Shown: positions 9,185 through 18,745, counted from the first letter of the stretch. The stretch: 64,000 bases of DNA from Bordetella genomosp. 8 (GCF_002119685.1 NZ_CP021108.1:434001-498000), one strand, 5' to 3'. Numbers and translations: made by a program. The notes: a model not told the origin generated them from the letters alone.

Positions 9185-10417
9185 ATGCATGCGAACAGCA
9201 CGAACGAAACAGTCATGTCGCCATCCGGCACGGCCGCCACGAGCGCGGATCGCAAGCCGCCAGCCGTGCTTGCCAGGATGCTTTCCCTGCATGATTTCGA
9301 AGCAGCCGCGCGGGCTCGGCTGCCACGGCCGATCTTCGGGTACATCGCGGGCGCCGCGGAAGACAATGCTTCGCGCGACGACAACCGGGAGGTGTTCGAC
9401 GAGTACGCATTCGTGACGCGCGTGCTGCGCGACGTATCGCGGCGGACCCAGGCGGTGGAGCTTTTCGGCGCTCGGTATGCGTCGCCGTTCGGCATCGCGC
9501 CCATGGGCATCGCGGCGCTGTCCGTCTACCGGGGCGATCTCGTGCTGGCGCGCGCGGCGCGCGATGCCGGCGTACCGGCCATCATGAGCGCGACATCCCT
9601 GATTCCCATGGAGGATGTGGTCAGCGAGTGCCCCGGGACCTGGTTTCAGGCCTATCTGCCTGGCGACCAAGCGCGCATCGATGCCCTGGTCGATCGCGTA
9701 CGACGCGCCGGTTTCCAGGTCCTGGTGGTCACCGTAGACATTCCCGTCTCCGCCAACCGCGAGAACAACGTGCGCAGCGGATTCTCCACGCCTCTGCGGC
9801 CCAGCCTGCGCCTGGCCTGGGACGGCATGCTGCGGCCGCGCTGGCTGGTGGAAACCTTGCTGCGGACATGGGCGCGGCATGGCATGCCGCATTTCGAGAA
9901 TTCCTTCGCCACGCGCGGCGCGCCCATCGTGTCGTCGAGCGTCATGCGCGATTTCTCTGCGCGCGACAATCTCGGCTGGGAACATATGTCGGCCATCCGC
10001 CGGCGCTGGCCGGGCCCCTTGGTCATCAAGGGCCTGATCGGCGTCGACGACGCGCGCATGGCCAAACGTATCGGCGCCGACGGCGTGATCCTGTCCAACC
10101 ACGGCGGCCGCCAGCTGGACGGCGCGGCGTCGCCGATGCGCACGCTGGAGCGGGTGGTGCAGGCCCTGGGCCCTGCCTATCCCGTCATGATCGATGGCGG
10201 GTTTCGCAGGGGCTCCGACGTGCTGAAGGCGCTGGCGCTGGGTGCGCGGATGGCCTTCGTCGGCAGGCCCTTCAACTACGCCGCGGCGGTGGCCGGGGAG
10301 TCCGGTGTGCGGCACGCCATCGGACTGCTGCGCGCCGAGATCGATCGCAATATGGCCATGCTCGGCGTGGATCGTTGCGAGGCGCTGGGCCCCGACGCGC
10401 TCATACGCAAGGCTTGA
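9185..10417 (+). CDS. FMN-dependent alpha-hydroxy-acid oxidase/dehydrogenase (LldD family)
   Basis: A 410-aa TIM-barrel flavoenzyme of the lactate/glycolate/mandelate oxidase family, which oxidises 2-hydroxy acids to 2-oxo acids. It shows the N-terminal PRPIFGYIAGAAEDN, the FMN-proximal PFGIAPMG, the catalytic-His segment ILSNHGGRQLDG, and the C-terminal GGFRRGSDVLKAL phosphate-binding loop. I chose the ATG at 9185 because GGAG sits 9 bases upstream; an ATG at 9158 in the same frame would add nine residues. It is divergent from a LysR gene, its likely regulator. A second family member lies at 33471-34685. The actual substrate is unknown. Confidence 0.9.
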   Translation: MHANSTNETVMSPSGTAATSADRKPPAVLARMLSLHDFEAAARARLPRPIFGYIAGAAEDNASRDDNREVFDEYAFVTRVLRDVSRRTQAVELFGARYASPFGIAPMGIAALSVYRGDLVLARAARDAGVPAIMSATSLIPMEDVVSECPGTWFQAYLPGDQARIDALVDRVRRAGFQVLVVTVDIPVSANRENNVRSGFSTPLRPSLRLAWDGMLRPRWLVETLLRTWARHGMPHFENSFATRGAPIVSSSVMRDFSARDNLGWEHMSAIRRRWPGPLVIKGLIGVDDARMAKRIGADGVILSNHGGRQLDGAASPMRTLERVVQALGPAYPVMIDGGFRRGSDVLKALALGARMAFVGRPFNYAAAVAGESGVRHAIGLLRAEIDRNMAMLGVDRCEALGPDALIRKA

Positions 10418-10484
10418 TGCCGTCGCAACCGATCGCCACGGCCGCCTTGCACGTCGGCGGCCGTGGGCAGGCATTGCTGTGGGC

Positions 10485-13010
10485 CTAGAGGTGGTACCTG
10501 ACCGTCAGCATCGCGTTGCGGCGGTCGCCGAACACGCTGTAGAAATAGCCCGGCGGGCGGATGTAGTAATCGCGGTCGAAGATGTTGTTCAGGGCGATCG
10601 ACACGTCGACGTTCTGGTTCACCTGGTATCCCACCGTCGCGTTGAAGATGGCGTACCCGCCCTGGGTCACACCGCGGGTGATGGCGGTCTGCGCGAGCAT
10701 GCCGCCGCCCACGCTCACTTTCTGCAACGGGCCGTCGGTGAACTTGTACTTGGTCCACAGCTTGAACAGATGCTTGGGGTCGGTGCCGTCGGTCAGGTCG
10801 GCGTCGTCATTGGCGAACTTCACGTTCAGATAGGTGTAGCCGGCATAGACGTTCCAGTTCGGCGTGGGCTGGCCGTTGACCTCGAATTCCACGCCCTGGT
10901 CGCGCGCCTTGCCGCCCGGGATGCTGCCGGTGGGATGATCGGGATCGGTGACCGCGCGATCCTTGTCGTTGATGCGGAACAGCGCCACCGTCGTGTTCAG
11001 GCGGTTGTCCAGGAAGCTGTTCTTCAGGCCGATTTCGTATTGCTCGCCCGTGCGCGGCGGCAGCAGCGCGCCGGTAAAGCTCGTCGCCGTCTGCGCCGTC
11101 ATGAAGCGCGAGAAATTGGCATAGGCGGTCGTCGATGGCGTGATGTCCCATACCAGGCCCGCGGACGGCAGGAAACGGTGCTTGACGTCGGCGATCGTGC
11201 CCCAGCTTGGGTCCGCGGACAGGACGCTCTTGCTGCGTTCCTGCAGATAGGCCTCGCGCGCGCCCAGTACCAGCGTGACGGGATCCGCCAGTTTCACGCG
11301 ACCCTGGGTATAGAAGCTGTACTGCTCCAGGCGGCTTTTCGCGTCGTAGGTGAAAGGCACGCTGACTTCGGGCACGTCGTCGGCGTCGTAGAGGCTGAAC
11401 AGGCCGCCCGGATTGGGCCCGGCCAGGGGAACGAACCCGGATTTGGCGCGCTGGTTCATCTGGGCATAGTTGAAGCCGGCCATCAGCGTGTGCGTCAGGC
11501 CGAAGGCCTGCACGGGGCCGGATGCGTGGGTGTCGAAGCCCGCCCAGTCCACGTCCGTCAGCTGCCGCTGGTCGCCGAAGCGCGCCTGGCCGTCCGCGGT
11601 GGCGGCGGGACCGGAGTAGGCGTACTTGGCGCTGAGCCTGGTCTCGCGGTAGAAGGCCGTGGAGTCCCAGGTCCAGCCGTTGTCGAAGCGGTGCGTGAGG
11701 TTGGCGTTGGCTTCCTTCAGCGCCGTATAGGAGCGGTTCCAGTCCGGGCTGTAGTTGTCGTGGTAGGACCCCGGCACGCGGCCGACCAGTGCCGTCCGCG
11801 TATCGTTGATGACGCCGCCCGCGCCGTAGTCCAGGCCGGTGATCTTGGTGACCTGGTAGCCTCCGGAGAAGGACAAGGTCGTGCGTGGGGAAAAGTCGTA
11901 GTCCAGGGCGACGTAGCCCATCGCGTTGCGGTTGCGCGTGACGTCCACGGACTGCTGCCAGTTGTTGCCCGCGATCACCGCGCGGCCGCGCAGGGTGCCC
12001 GCTTCGTTCAGCGGGCCGCCGACGTCGAACACCTGGCGCGCGCCGCCGAAGGTGCTGATCTGCGTTTCGCTGGACAGATGGAACTCGTCCTGCGGGCGTT
12101 TGCGCACCAGGTTGACGGTGCCGCCCGGCTGGCCGAGCGAGTCGTCCGTCACGCCCGCCGGTCCGCGCAGGACTTCCACGCGGTCGTACATGGCCATGTC
12201 GAACTGCTGCTGGTATTGCAGGCCGTTCATGATGGACACGCCGTCGAATTCGATGCCCATCTGGTTGCCGCGCGCGCGGTAGTAGCCGGTGCCGTCGCCG
12301 TAGTCCACCGAGCCCACGCCCGTGACGTAGCGCAGGCCCTGCTGGATGGTGGCGACGTTCTGGTCGTCCATGCGTTCGCGTGTCAGGACGGAAACCGAGG
12401 CGGGGATCTCCTTGATCGGCACGGGGATCTTGCCGATGGTGGCGGTGTTCGCCGCATAGGATCCGCTGCCTTCCGTGGCGGCGTCGGAAACGGCGCTGCC
12501 CGTGACCTTGACTTCGGGCAGCGTCGTGCTGGTATCCGGCGCGGGGCGCAGCAGATAGCCGCCGTTGTCCTGCTGTACGGCTTCCAGGCCGGTCCCGGCG
12601 AGCAGCGAAGCGAGCGCCGCGCGCGGGGTATAGCGGCCGCTTATGCCGGCGGTGCGCTTGCCCGCGGCCTGGTCTTCCGTGAAGGTCAGCAGGACGTTCG
12701 CCGAGCTGGCCAGGCTGCGCAGCGCCGGCGCCAGCGCGCCGGCGGGAATGTCGAACTGCCGCGCCGTGGCCAGCGCCTGCGGGGGCTGGCCGGCTGCCGC
12801 GCCCGCGGGCTGCGCGGCGGATCCAGGCGCGGACCGGGGCGCGGATTGCGCCCATGCGTGATCCGGCACAGCCCCATACAGCGCCGTGCCGCAGCCGACG
12901 GCGGCCAGCAGCCGGATGATGGCGCGCGGCTGGAATGCCCGCCGCGTATCGGCCTTGGTTGATCGATCTGGCGTATCTGGATGCGCGCGACGGCGGCCGG
13001 CAATCAGCAT
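10485..13010 (-). CDS. TonB-dependent siderophore receptor with N-terminal signalling domain
   Basis: An 841-aa outer-membrane receptor. An extended Arg-rich signal sequence ends near residue 53 (HAWAQS). A secretin/TonB short N-terminal (STN) domain occupies about residues 70-145 (RQFDIPAGALAPALRSLA). The plug domain follows from about 150, and a 22-strand-type barrel follows with many aromatic-ended strands. The STN domain marks it as a transducer: ligand binding signals through FecR to the ECF sigma factor encoded upstream. An AGGGG ribosome site precedes the ATG. It ends in RYHL instead of the more usual terminal Phe. Ferric-siderophore transport is a family inference; the ligand is unknown. 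Confidence 0.9.
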   Translation of the reverse strand: MLIAGRRRAHPDTPDRSTKADTRRAFQPRAIIRLLAAVGCGTALYGAVPDHAWAQSAPRSAPGSAAQPAGAAAGQPPQALATARQFDIPAGALAPALRSLASSANVLLTFTEDQAAGKRTAGISGRYTPRAALASLLAGTGLEAVQQDNGGYLLRPAPDTSTTLPEVKVTGSAVSDAATEGSGSYAANTATIGKIPVPIKEIPASVSVLTRERMDDQNVATIQQGLRYVTGVGSVDYGDGTGYYRARGNQMGIEFDGVSIMNGLQYQQQFDMAMYDRVEVLRGPAGVTDDSLGQPGGTVNLVRKRPQDEFHLSSETQISTFGGARQVFDVGGPLNEAGTLRGRAVIAGNNWQQSVDVTRNRNAMGYVALDYDFSPRTTLSFSGGYQVTKITGLDYGAGGVINDTRTALVGRVPGSYHDNYSPDWNRSYTALKEANANLTHRFDNGWTWDSTAFYRETRLSAKYAYSGPAATADGQARFGDQRQLTDVDWAGFDTHASGPVQAFGLTHTLMAGFNYAQMNQRAKSGFVPLAGPNPGGLFSLYDADDVPEVSVPFTYDAKSRLEQYSFYTQGRVKLADPVTLVLGAREAYLQERSKSVLSADPSWGTIADVKHRFLPSAGLVWDITPSTTAYANFSRFMTAQTATSFTGALLPPRTGEQYEIGLKNSFLDNRLNTTVALFRINDKDRAVTDPDHPTGSIPGGKARDQGVEFEVNGQPTPNWNVYAGYTYLNVKFANDDADLTDGTDPKHLFKLWTKYKFTDGPLQKVSVGGGMLAQTAITRGVTQGGYAIFNATVGYQVNQNVDVSIALNNIFDRDYYIRPPGYFYSVFGDRRNAMLTVRYHL

Positions 13011-13110
13011 GGGTTCCCCTAGGCTTATAGGTGTGCGATGAAGTCCTCAGGGGATATGTGCCGCGAGCAGGCCGATCGGGCAGTCGTCGCGCGAAATTTT
13101 TTTTTCGACT

Positions 13111-14181
13111 TCAGGCGATTGCTTCGATGGTCACCCAGTAGCGGGTGTGCCGTTGCACCCGCACGGGCAGCACCTTCGCCAGCATGTCCAGGATGCGGTC
13201 CGTGTCCGCCAGGGGAAACACCCCCGACACCCGCAGATCGGCCGCGCGTGCGTCGCAGCGCAGAAAGCCGGGACGGTAGCGGCCCAGTTTCGTCAGGAAG
13301 TCGTCGAGCCGCATGTCTTCCGCGACGATCTGGCCACGCGTCCAGGCGATGTCGGCGTCGCGCAGCGCGGATACGCCGTCGATGGCATCCCGGCTGAAGG
13401 TGGCGCGCTCGCCCGCGCGCACGGTGCGTGGCGCGGCGGCCGCCGCGTCGGGCCTGATTTCGACCGCGCTTTCGATGACGGCGACCAGGGTGGTCCCCTC
13501 ATCCTGCCGCGCCAGGAAGCGCGTGCCGAGCGCGCGCAGGCGGCCTTCCGCGGTCTGTACGATGAAAGGCCGGCTGTCCGGGACGCCGTTCACCGGTACG
13601 TGGCCGGTAACGATCATGGCCTCGCCGGCGACCAGGCGCACCAGGCGGTGCCGCGCATCGAAGCGCACGTCGATGGCGCTATCGGTATTGAGCAGGATGC
13701 GCGTGTCGTCGCTCAGCACGACCTCGCGCTGTTCGCCGACGCCGCTGCGATAGTCGGCGGTTGCCTGCCGCCATGCCTGTGTCCGCGAAGCGAGCAGGGT
13801 GCCCGTTCCCAGTGCGCCGCCCCACAGCAGCATGCGCATGGCCTTGCGGCGCCCGGGCGCCGCAAGGCCCGCATAGGAAGACAGCGCCCGATAGGCCGCG
13901 TCCGGCTGCATGACACCCAGCCGGCGGGTGACCGCCTCGATATGCTGCCAGGCCAGTTCGTGTTCGGGATCGGACTGGCGCCATTGCTGCCAGCGCTGGC
14001 GCTCGCTTTCCGTCGCCTCGCCCGACATCATGACCGTCAGCCATTCGGCGGCGGCGTCCGCGGTAGCTTCGCTGATCGCCTGGCCGCAGGCCATGGGTGC
14101 GGCGTGGACAGCGGCGCGGCCCGGCGGGGCGCGTCTGTCGTCCGGTAGCGAGGATTCGGCGGGCGTACAGGAAAAGGGCAT
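13111..14181 (-). CDS. FecR-type anti-sigma/sigma-regulator protein
   Basis: A 356-aa inner-membrane regulator that relays receptor occupancy to the ECF sigma factor. It has an N-terminal FecR DUF4880-type segment (AAAEWLTVMMSGEAT, then DPEHELAWQHIEAV), a short hydrophobic stretch near residues 118-135, and a C-terminal periplasmic FecR domain with RLVAGEAMIVTGHV and an SVFPL-like end. The ATG at 14181 lies only 10 bases after the sigma gene; internal starts such as 14094 would give a more typical length. The order sigma, FecR, receptor on one strand is the classic cell-surface signalling unit. Confidence 0.88.
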   Translation of the reverse strand: MPFSCTPAESSLPDDRRAPPGRAAVHAAPMACGQAISEATADAAAEWLTVMMSGEATESERQRWQQWRQSDPEHELAWQHIEAVTRRLGVMQPDAAYRALSSYAGLAAPGRRKAMRMLLWGGALGTGTLLASRTQAWRQATADYRSGVGEQREVVLSDDTRILLNTDSAIDVRFDARHRLVRLVAGEAMIVTGHVPVNGVPDSRPFIVQTAEGRLRALGTRFLARQDEGTTLVAVIESAVEIRPDAAAAAPRTVRAGERATFSRDAIDGVSALRDADIAWTRGQIVAEDMRLDDFLTKLGRYRPGFLRCDARAADLRVSGVFPLADTDRILDMLAKVLPVRVQRHTRYWVTIEAIA

Positions 14182-14191
14182 GACGTGGACG

Positions 14192-14701
14192 TCAGAACGC
14201 CAGCGCGAACAGGCATTGCCGGTTGGCGCGTGTCAGGTACTGCTTGACGGAGCTGGCCGATACGCCCAGCCGCCGCGCGATGTCGGCATAGCTCAGTTCC
14301 TCGAAATGGGCCAGCAGGAAAGCCTCCCGCACCTTGGGCGGGAGGCCGTCGAGCACGGCGTCCATCTGCTGCAGGGCCTCCAGCGCCAGCAGCCTTGCTT
14401 CAGGCGAGGGCGCAAGTTCCTCCGGCATGGCGGCCAGCATTTGCAGATAGCTGGTTTCCAGCAGCTGGCGCCGGTGGCGATGCGCCACGAGGCGGCGCGC
14501 GACGGTCACCAGGAAAGGGCGAGGCTCCCGTATCGTTCGTGCCGCGCCCGCGGCCATGACGCTGACGAAGGTGTCCTGCGCCAGGTCGGCCGCGTCGAAG
14601 CTGTTGCCGACCTTTTTGCGCAGCCAGCCGAACAGCCACCCATGGTGGTCGCTGTATAGCGTGTGCAGGTCGTCACGGGGGGAGGCTTCGGCGGTCGACA
14701 T
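14192..14701 (-). CDS. ECF-family RNA polymerase sigma factor (FecI-like)
   Basis: A 169-aa extracytoplasmic-function sigma factor. Region 2 (FGWLRKKVGNSFDAADLAQDTFVSV) is at about residues 24-48. Region 4 helix-turn-helix (FEELSYADIARRLGVSASSVKQYLTRA) is near 132-160. The FecR and TonB-receptor genes follow directly, so it should direct transcription of the receptor when the siderophore is present. A Fur-box-like sequence lies 40-60 bases upstream, consistent with repression under iron-replete conditions. No strong ribosome binding site is visible before the ATG. Confidence 0.9.
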   Translation of the reverse strand: MSTAEASPRDDLHTLYSDHHGWLFGWLRKKVGNSFDAADLAQDTFVSVMAAGAARTIREPRPFLVTVARRLVAHRHRRQLLETSYLQMLAAMPEELAPSPEARLLALEALQQMDAVLDGLPPKVREAFLLAHFEELSYADIARRLGVSASSVKQYLTRANRQCLFALAF

Positions 14702-14739
14702 GAGGCGAGCGGTCTGGCGGTCTGGGTGGAATACGTGCG

Positions 14740-14758
14740 AATAGTAATTGTTATCATT
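14740..14758. promoter_or_regulatory. Fur-box-like sequence upstream of the ECF sigma gene
   Basis: Read on the minus strand, this is AATGATAACAATTACTATT. It resembles the 19-base Fur consensus with its GATAAT-type hexamers. It stands in a short AT-rich stretch between the sigma gene and the cupin gene, where a ferric-uptake repressor site is expected for a FecI/FecR/receptor unit. Confidence 0.6.
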
Positions 14759-14857
14759 TATAACGCATCAAGCGCCCGTCGGGCAATGCCAGTCTTGATA
14801 TCCCCATGTCACGGCGATACAGTGGCACCCCCCAACGCCCGACCCTCGGAAAAAGAC

Positions 14858-15223
14858 GTGACGCAAATCAACCCCAAGCTGGTGCGGTTCAGCGCCGGTC
14901 CCATGACCAACCCCGACATCGGCAAGCCGCGCCGTCCGATGGAAGGCGACACGGTCTTCCGTACCATCACCGGGTTCGAGGGCAACAACGGCCGGGCGTC
15001 GTCCGGCATCTGGGAAAGCACCGCCGGCAAGTTCCGCTCCGACACCACGGGATATATCGAGTTCGGCTACATCCTGGAAGGCGAGTGCCGTGTGGTCGAT
15101 CCCGACGGCACGGTGCACCATTTGAAGGTGGGCGATCCCTTCGTGATGCCGGAAGGCTACAAAGGGCACTGGGAAGTGGACCGTTTCGTGAAGAAGGTCT
15201 GGTTCGTCACCCTGACGAGCTGA
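14858..15223 (+). CDS. Small cupin-domain protein
   Basis: A single-domain cupin of about 121 aa. The beta-barrel motifs are IEFGYILEGECRVVDPDG and VGDPFVMPEGYKGHWEV. These match the DUF861/RmlC-type cupin group, which lacks the full set of His ligands. I take the GTG at 14858 with a GGA seven bases upstream; in-frame ATGs at 14786 and 14663 would add N-terminal sequence without domain character. It is divergent from the iron-signalling unit and convergent with the ABC permease. No substrate can be assigned. Confidence 0.65.
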   Translation: MTQINPKLVRFSAGPMTNPDIGKPRRPMEGDTVFRTITGFEGNNGRASSGIWESTAGKFRSDTTGYIEFGYILEGECRVVDPDGTVHHLKVGDPFVMPEGYKGHWEVDRFVKKVWFVTLTS

Positions 15224-15280
15224 CGCGCCGGCGATGGCGCCCGTCGCCCGGGCGTCGGGCCTCGGCCCCATCGCCCCGGG

Positions 15281-16045
15281 CTACTTCCAGAAGATGTAGC
15301 GTTTTTCCAGCAGATTGACGAAGCCGAAGAACAACAGGCTCGCCGCGGACGCGACGAAGATCGCCGACCAGACCTGGACGAAGTCGATCTGCAATACGGC
15401 CTGGAATATGGTCCATCCCAGACCGCCGGTCGCCCCCAGCATTTCCGTGACGATGGCCACGATCATGGCGCGCACGGTGGACACCCGCATGCCGGCCGCG
15501 GTCAATGGGATGGCCGCGGGCAGCCTCAGCCGCCAAAGGATCGCGGCCCGATCCGCGCCGAAGCTGCGCATCAGGTCGACGGCGCGCTGGTCCACGCGAT
15601 CGAGCCCTGCCAGGGCATGCAGGAACACCGTGAATCCCACCGCCAGGGCCACCATGACGATCTTGGATTCCGGGCCCATGCCGAACCACAGCAGGATGAG
15701 CGGGGCATACGCCACGACCGGCACAGAATTCAACGCGGTGGCCACGGGCAGCATGACGCCGCGGGCCCGTGGCAGCATGGTCAGGATGATCGCCAACAGG
15801 ATGCCCGCGCCGGCACCGAGCAGGAAGCCGGAGACGGCTTCCATCACGGTCATGCGAGCCGCGGCCAGCAATAGCGCGTGCTGGTCCACGATGGCGGCGA
15901 GTATGCGGGTGAAGCGCGGCAGGACGTAGTCCGGAAGCGCGAATGCGCGTGCGCACAGCTCCCACAGCACAGCCACGCCCAGCAGCCCCAGCGCGGCGCG
16001 GCGGGCCGCGCGAGGGTTGCCGGGCCTGGGCAATGTGACCTTCAT
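15281..16045 (-). CDS. ABC transporter permease (TauC/SsuC-type)
   Basis: A 254-aa binding-protein-dependent permease with about six membrane helices and the cytoplasmic EAA-like loop RVDQRAVDLMRSFGADRAAILWRLRLPAA. It is last in the ten-gene minus-strand operon. Its ATG at 16045 overlaps the stop of the preceding permease by 4 bases. Together with the second permease, the ATPase and the NMT1/THI5-like receptor it completes a nitrate/sulfonate/pyrimidine-type importer. Confidence 0.85.
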   Translation of the reverse strand: MKVTLPRPGNPRAARRAALGLLGVAVLWELCARAFALPDYVLPRFTRILAAIVDQHALLLAAARMTVMEAVSGFLLGAGAGILLAIILTMLPRARGVMLPVATALNSVPVVAYAPLILLWFGMGPESKIVMVALAVGFTVFLHALAGLDRVDQRAVDLMRSFGADRAAILWRLRLPAAIPLTAAGMRVSTVRAMIVAIVTEMLGATGGLGWTIFQAVLQIDFVQVWSAIFVASAASLLFFGFVNLLEKRYIFWK

Positions 16046-16818
16046 AGCTCGGCTCTCCAGAAAACGACTTTGCGCTCCGCCCAGGCGACCAGCCCATAGA
16101 AGGACGTGCCCAGCAGGCCGGCCATCAGGATGGCCGCCCACAAGGCGACGAACTGCTCGTTGTACATGGCTTGCAGCAGCAGCACGCCCAGGCCCGTCGT
16201 ATCGCCGAACCATTCGCCCGCGATGGCGCCGAGCAGGCTGAGCGTGCAGGCCAGCCGCAGCGCGACGAAAATCTGCGGCAGCGCGGCCGGCAGCTGCAGG
16301 CGCATCAGCAACTGGAGCGGCGTGGCGCCGAAGCTGCGCAGCAGGTCCACCTGGCGCCGGTCGACGGCCTCGAGGCCTTGCAGCGTGTTCACCGTGACGG
16401 GAAAGAACGTCAGGTAGAAGGCGATCAGGGCCTTGGCCAGGATGGTGTTGCCGAACCACAGCACGACCACCGCGCCGAAAGCGATCACCGGTATGGTCTG
16501 CGAGATGATGAAGAGCGGAAATACCAGTTCGCGCAGCAGCCGCATGCGATGGAACAGTACGCCGTTGACCACGCCGACGACGGCGCCGGCGGCGTAGCCC
16601 AGCACGGTCTCGCACAAGGTGCGCAGGAAGCTCGCCGCATAGGTCTCGGGCAGGGCGGCGATGGCCTGCAGGATGGATGACAGGCTGGGCAGGTAGTAGG
16701 GCTTGATGCCGCCCGCGCGCACGGCGGCCTCCCACAGCACGCCGACGACGACGATGGCGGCCACGCCGCGCAGCAGCACGGCAGCCGCCGAGCCGGCACG
16801 CGGCTGGCCCGCCTTCAT
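16042..16818 (-). CDS. ABC transporter permease (TauC/SsuC-type)
   Basis: A 258-aa inner-membrane permease with the family loop VDRRQVDLLRSFGATPLQLLMRLQLPAALP and about six hydrophobic helices. It starts at the ATG at 16818, inside the stop of the receptor gene (4-base overlap), and ends overlapping the next permease. Two different permeases in one cluster imply a heterodimeric channel. Confidence 0.85.
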   Translation of the reverse strand: MKAGQPRAGSAAAVLLRGVAAIVVVGVLWEAAVRAGGIKPYYLPSLSSILQAIAALPETYAASFLRTLCETVLGYAAGAVVGVVNGVLFHRMRLLRELVFPLFIISQTIPVIAFGAVVVLWFGNTILAKALIAFYLTFFPVTVNTLQGLEAVDRRQVDLLRSFGATPLQLLMRLQLPAALPQIFVALRLACTLSLLGAIAGEWFGDTTGLGVLLLQAMYNEQFVALWAAILMAGLLGTSFYGLVAWAERKVVFWRAEL

Positions 16819-17831
16819 GGCCGACGCTCCGCCACCGGGATGGCCTGCAGGAAGCGGCTGTCGAAGGCCTTGGAGACGTCGACCGGCTTGCTGATCACCT
16901 TGTTGGTGAGCAGGAATTCCTCTGCCTTTTGCATCGCCGCCGGATCGATCCAGAACAGGCCTTCGGACTTTGCGTTGCCCGCCGTCATCAGGCGGTAGGC
17001 CTCGGTCAGCATGAATTCCTGGTGTGCCCGGTCCAGCGTGGGCGCGACCTTCATGACGATATCGACCGCGTCCTTCGGATGGGCCATGGCCTCGCGCCAG
17101 CCGCGGATGGAGGCGCGCAGGAAGGCCTTGACCAGTTCGGGCTGCTCCTGCGCCGTCTTGGTGGACACGATCAGCGTGTCGCGAGGAAAGGTGATGCCGT
17201 AGTCTTCGGCCTTGAACATGCGCAGGTTCTGCTCGCCCACGCGCTGGCGTATGGTGTAGAGCTCGTTGTACCAGGTGGCGGTCACCACATCGACATCGCC
17301 ATTGACGAAGGGCGTCACGCTGACCTGCTGCGGCTGGATATCGACTTTGCTGCGATCGACGCCCTGGTTGGCCAGCATCCCGAACAGTACGTACTGGGCG
17401 CCGGTGAACCAGGCGGTGACCTTCTTGCCCTCGAACTCTTTCAATGTCTTCGGGCCGTCTTTTTTCGTCACGAACACGAAGGGTGTGATCTGGTGCGACA
17501 CGCCCACCGAAACGATGGGCATGCCCTTGTCGATCGCGGCCATGACGCTGTCGGTGCCGCCGGACAGGCCGAAGGTGTCGGCGCCGGTGGCCACCAGGTT
17601 CTCGGTCAGCAGGTTGGGGCCGCCCGGGTTGATGGTCAGGTCGATGCCTTCTTCCTTGTAGTAGCCCTTGGCGAGCGCATAGTAGAAGCCGGCGAACTGC
17701 GTCTGCGGCAGCCACTTCAGCCGCAGCGAGGCCTTGACCGGCTCCTTGGCGGCGGGCGCGGCCAGGGCGGGCGCGGCGAGTCCGAACGTGGCTGCCCACG
17801 CCAGCAGGGTAAACAAGCGCTTGGTCTTCAT
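16815..17831 (-). CDS. ABC transporter substrate-binding protein, NMT1/THI5-like
   Basis: A 338-aa periplasmic receptor with a Sec signal peptide (residues 1-25, ending ALAAPA). The mature start, VKASLRLKWLPQTQFAGFYYALAKGYYKEEG, is characteristic of the NMT1/THI5-like superfamily binding formylpyrimidines, nitrate, sulfonates or riboflavin. It is encoded upstream of two permeases with overlapping stop/start codons. The accompanying dioxygenase, aldolase and amidohydrolase genes suggest import of a compound that is then degraded. Which compound cannot be read from the sequence. Confidence 0.85.
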   Translation of the reverse strand: MKTKRLFTLLAWAATFGLAAPALAAPAAKEPVKASLRLKWLPQTQFAGFYYALAKGYYKEEGIDLTINPGGPNLLTENLVATGADTFGLSGGTDSVMAAIDKGMPIVSVGVSHQITPFVFVTKKDGPKTLKEFEGKKVTAWFTGAQYVLFGMLANQGVDRSKVDIQPQQVSVTPFVNGDVDVVTATWYNELYTIRQRVGEQNLRMFKAEDYGITFPRDTLIVSTKTAQEQPELVKAFLRASIRGWREAMAHPKDAVDIVMKVAPTLDRAHQEFMLTEAYRLMTAGNAKSEGLFWIDPAAMQKAEEFLLTNKVISKPVDVSKAFDSRFLQAIPVAERRP

Positions 17832-17849
17832 CGTTCTATCCCCTATTGT

Positions 17850-18692
17850 TCAAAAAGGCCGCGTGCCGGCGACCGTCGTCCGGTGCATGATGCGTCGGTA
17901 CCGGGTGTCTTCGTAAGGCGTGGCGCAATGCATGGTGCAGCGGTTGTCCCAGATGATCAGGTCGCCCTGTTGCCACTTGTGCCGATACGTGAATTCGTCA
18001 GAGATGGCATGCCGGTTGAGCGCCGCGAGCAAGGTCTCCGCTTCGTCGGCGGGCAGGTCGTTGATCTGCTTGACGATGTCCTGGCCGACGTACAGCGACA
18101 GGCGGCCCGTCACCGGATGGGTGCGCACCACCGGGTGCACGACGTCGGGCGTGCGCGCCTTCTGCTCCTCGGTCAAGGGCGCGCGGTCGGCGAAAGCCTT
18201 GCCGTAGTAGCCGGCGTAGGAGTGCGTGGCGGTCAGGTTGCGGATGCGCGCCTGTGTCTCGGCGGGCAGCGACTCGTAGGCCAGGTGCATGCTGGCGAAC
18301 AGGGTGTCCGCGCCTTCCGGCGGGACCTCCACCGCATAGAGCAGCGAGCCCATGCTCGGTTCGGCCACATACGAGAGATCGGAATGCCAGTTCCAGCCTT
18401 CCTTGTGATTGCCGATGGGCTTGCCGTCCTCGGTCACGTTGGACAGCACATAGATCTCGGGCAGTCCCGTGGTCAGGAATTGCTTCAGGACGTGGGTCAT
18501 CAGGTCGCCGAAGCGGCGGCTGATATCGACGTGGCGCTGGTTGCTCAGCGCCTGCCCGCGCACGAGGATCAGGGAATGGCGGTCGACTTGCCGCACCAGT
18601 TCGTCCACGGCGGCGTCGCTGTCCGGCGCGGACAGGTCCAGTCCGAGCACTTCGATGCCGAATCCCGCATGCAGTGGGCGCGTCTGTAGCAT
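17850..18692 (-). CDS. TauD/TfdA-family Fe(II)/2-oxoglutarate dioxygenase
   Basis: A 280-aa enzyme of the taurine/2,4-D dioxygenase family, which hydroxylates a substrate with 2-oxoglutarate and O2. The facial triad can be placed as the HSD of NWHSDLSYVAEP near residue 100 and a distal His near 245-260 (MHCATPYEDTRYRRIMHR). The trailing Arg would bind 2-oxoglutarate. It lies between the ABC receptor and the class II aldolase in one operon, suggesting the imported compound is first hydroxylated. Members attack sulfonates, phenoxyacetates and N-alkyl compounds, so the substrate remains open. Confidence 0.85.
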   Translation of the reverse strand: MLQTRPLHAGFGIEVLGLDLSAPDSDAAVDELVRQVDRHSLILVRGQALSNQRHVDISRRFGDLMTHVLKQFLTTGLPEIYVLSNVTEDGKPIGNHKEGWNWHSDLSYVAEPSMGSLLYAVEVPPEGADTLFASMHLAYESLPAETQARIRNLTATHSYAGYYGKAFADRAPLTEEQKARTPDVVHPVVRTHPVTGRLSLYVGQDIVKQINDLPADEAETLLAALNRHAISDEFTYRHKWQQGDLIIWDNRCTMHCATPYEDTRYRRIMHRTTVAGTRPF

Positions 18693-18745
18693 TGGTGGTT
18701 CTCCAGTAGCGGCCGGGGCGTCCTGGCCGGATCAGAAAAGAATTG

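Noticed and set aside
10242..12962. 906-aa plus-strand open frame
   Set aside because: It is the complement of the TonB receptor gene; the receptor strand shows clear domains and this one shows none.
13098..13106. Run of T near the end of the FecR gene as a terminator
   Set aside because: On the minus strand it is a run of A with no stable stem ahead of it, so it cannot be a standard terminator.
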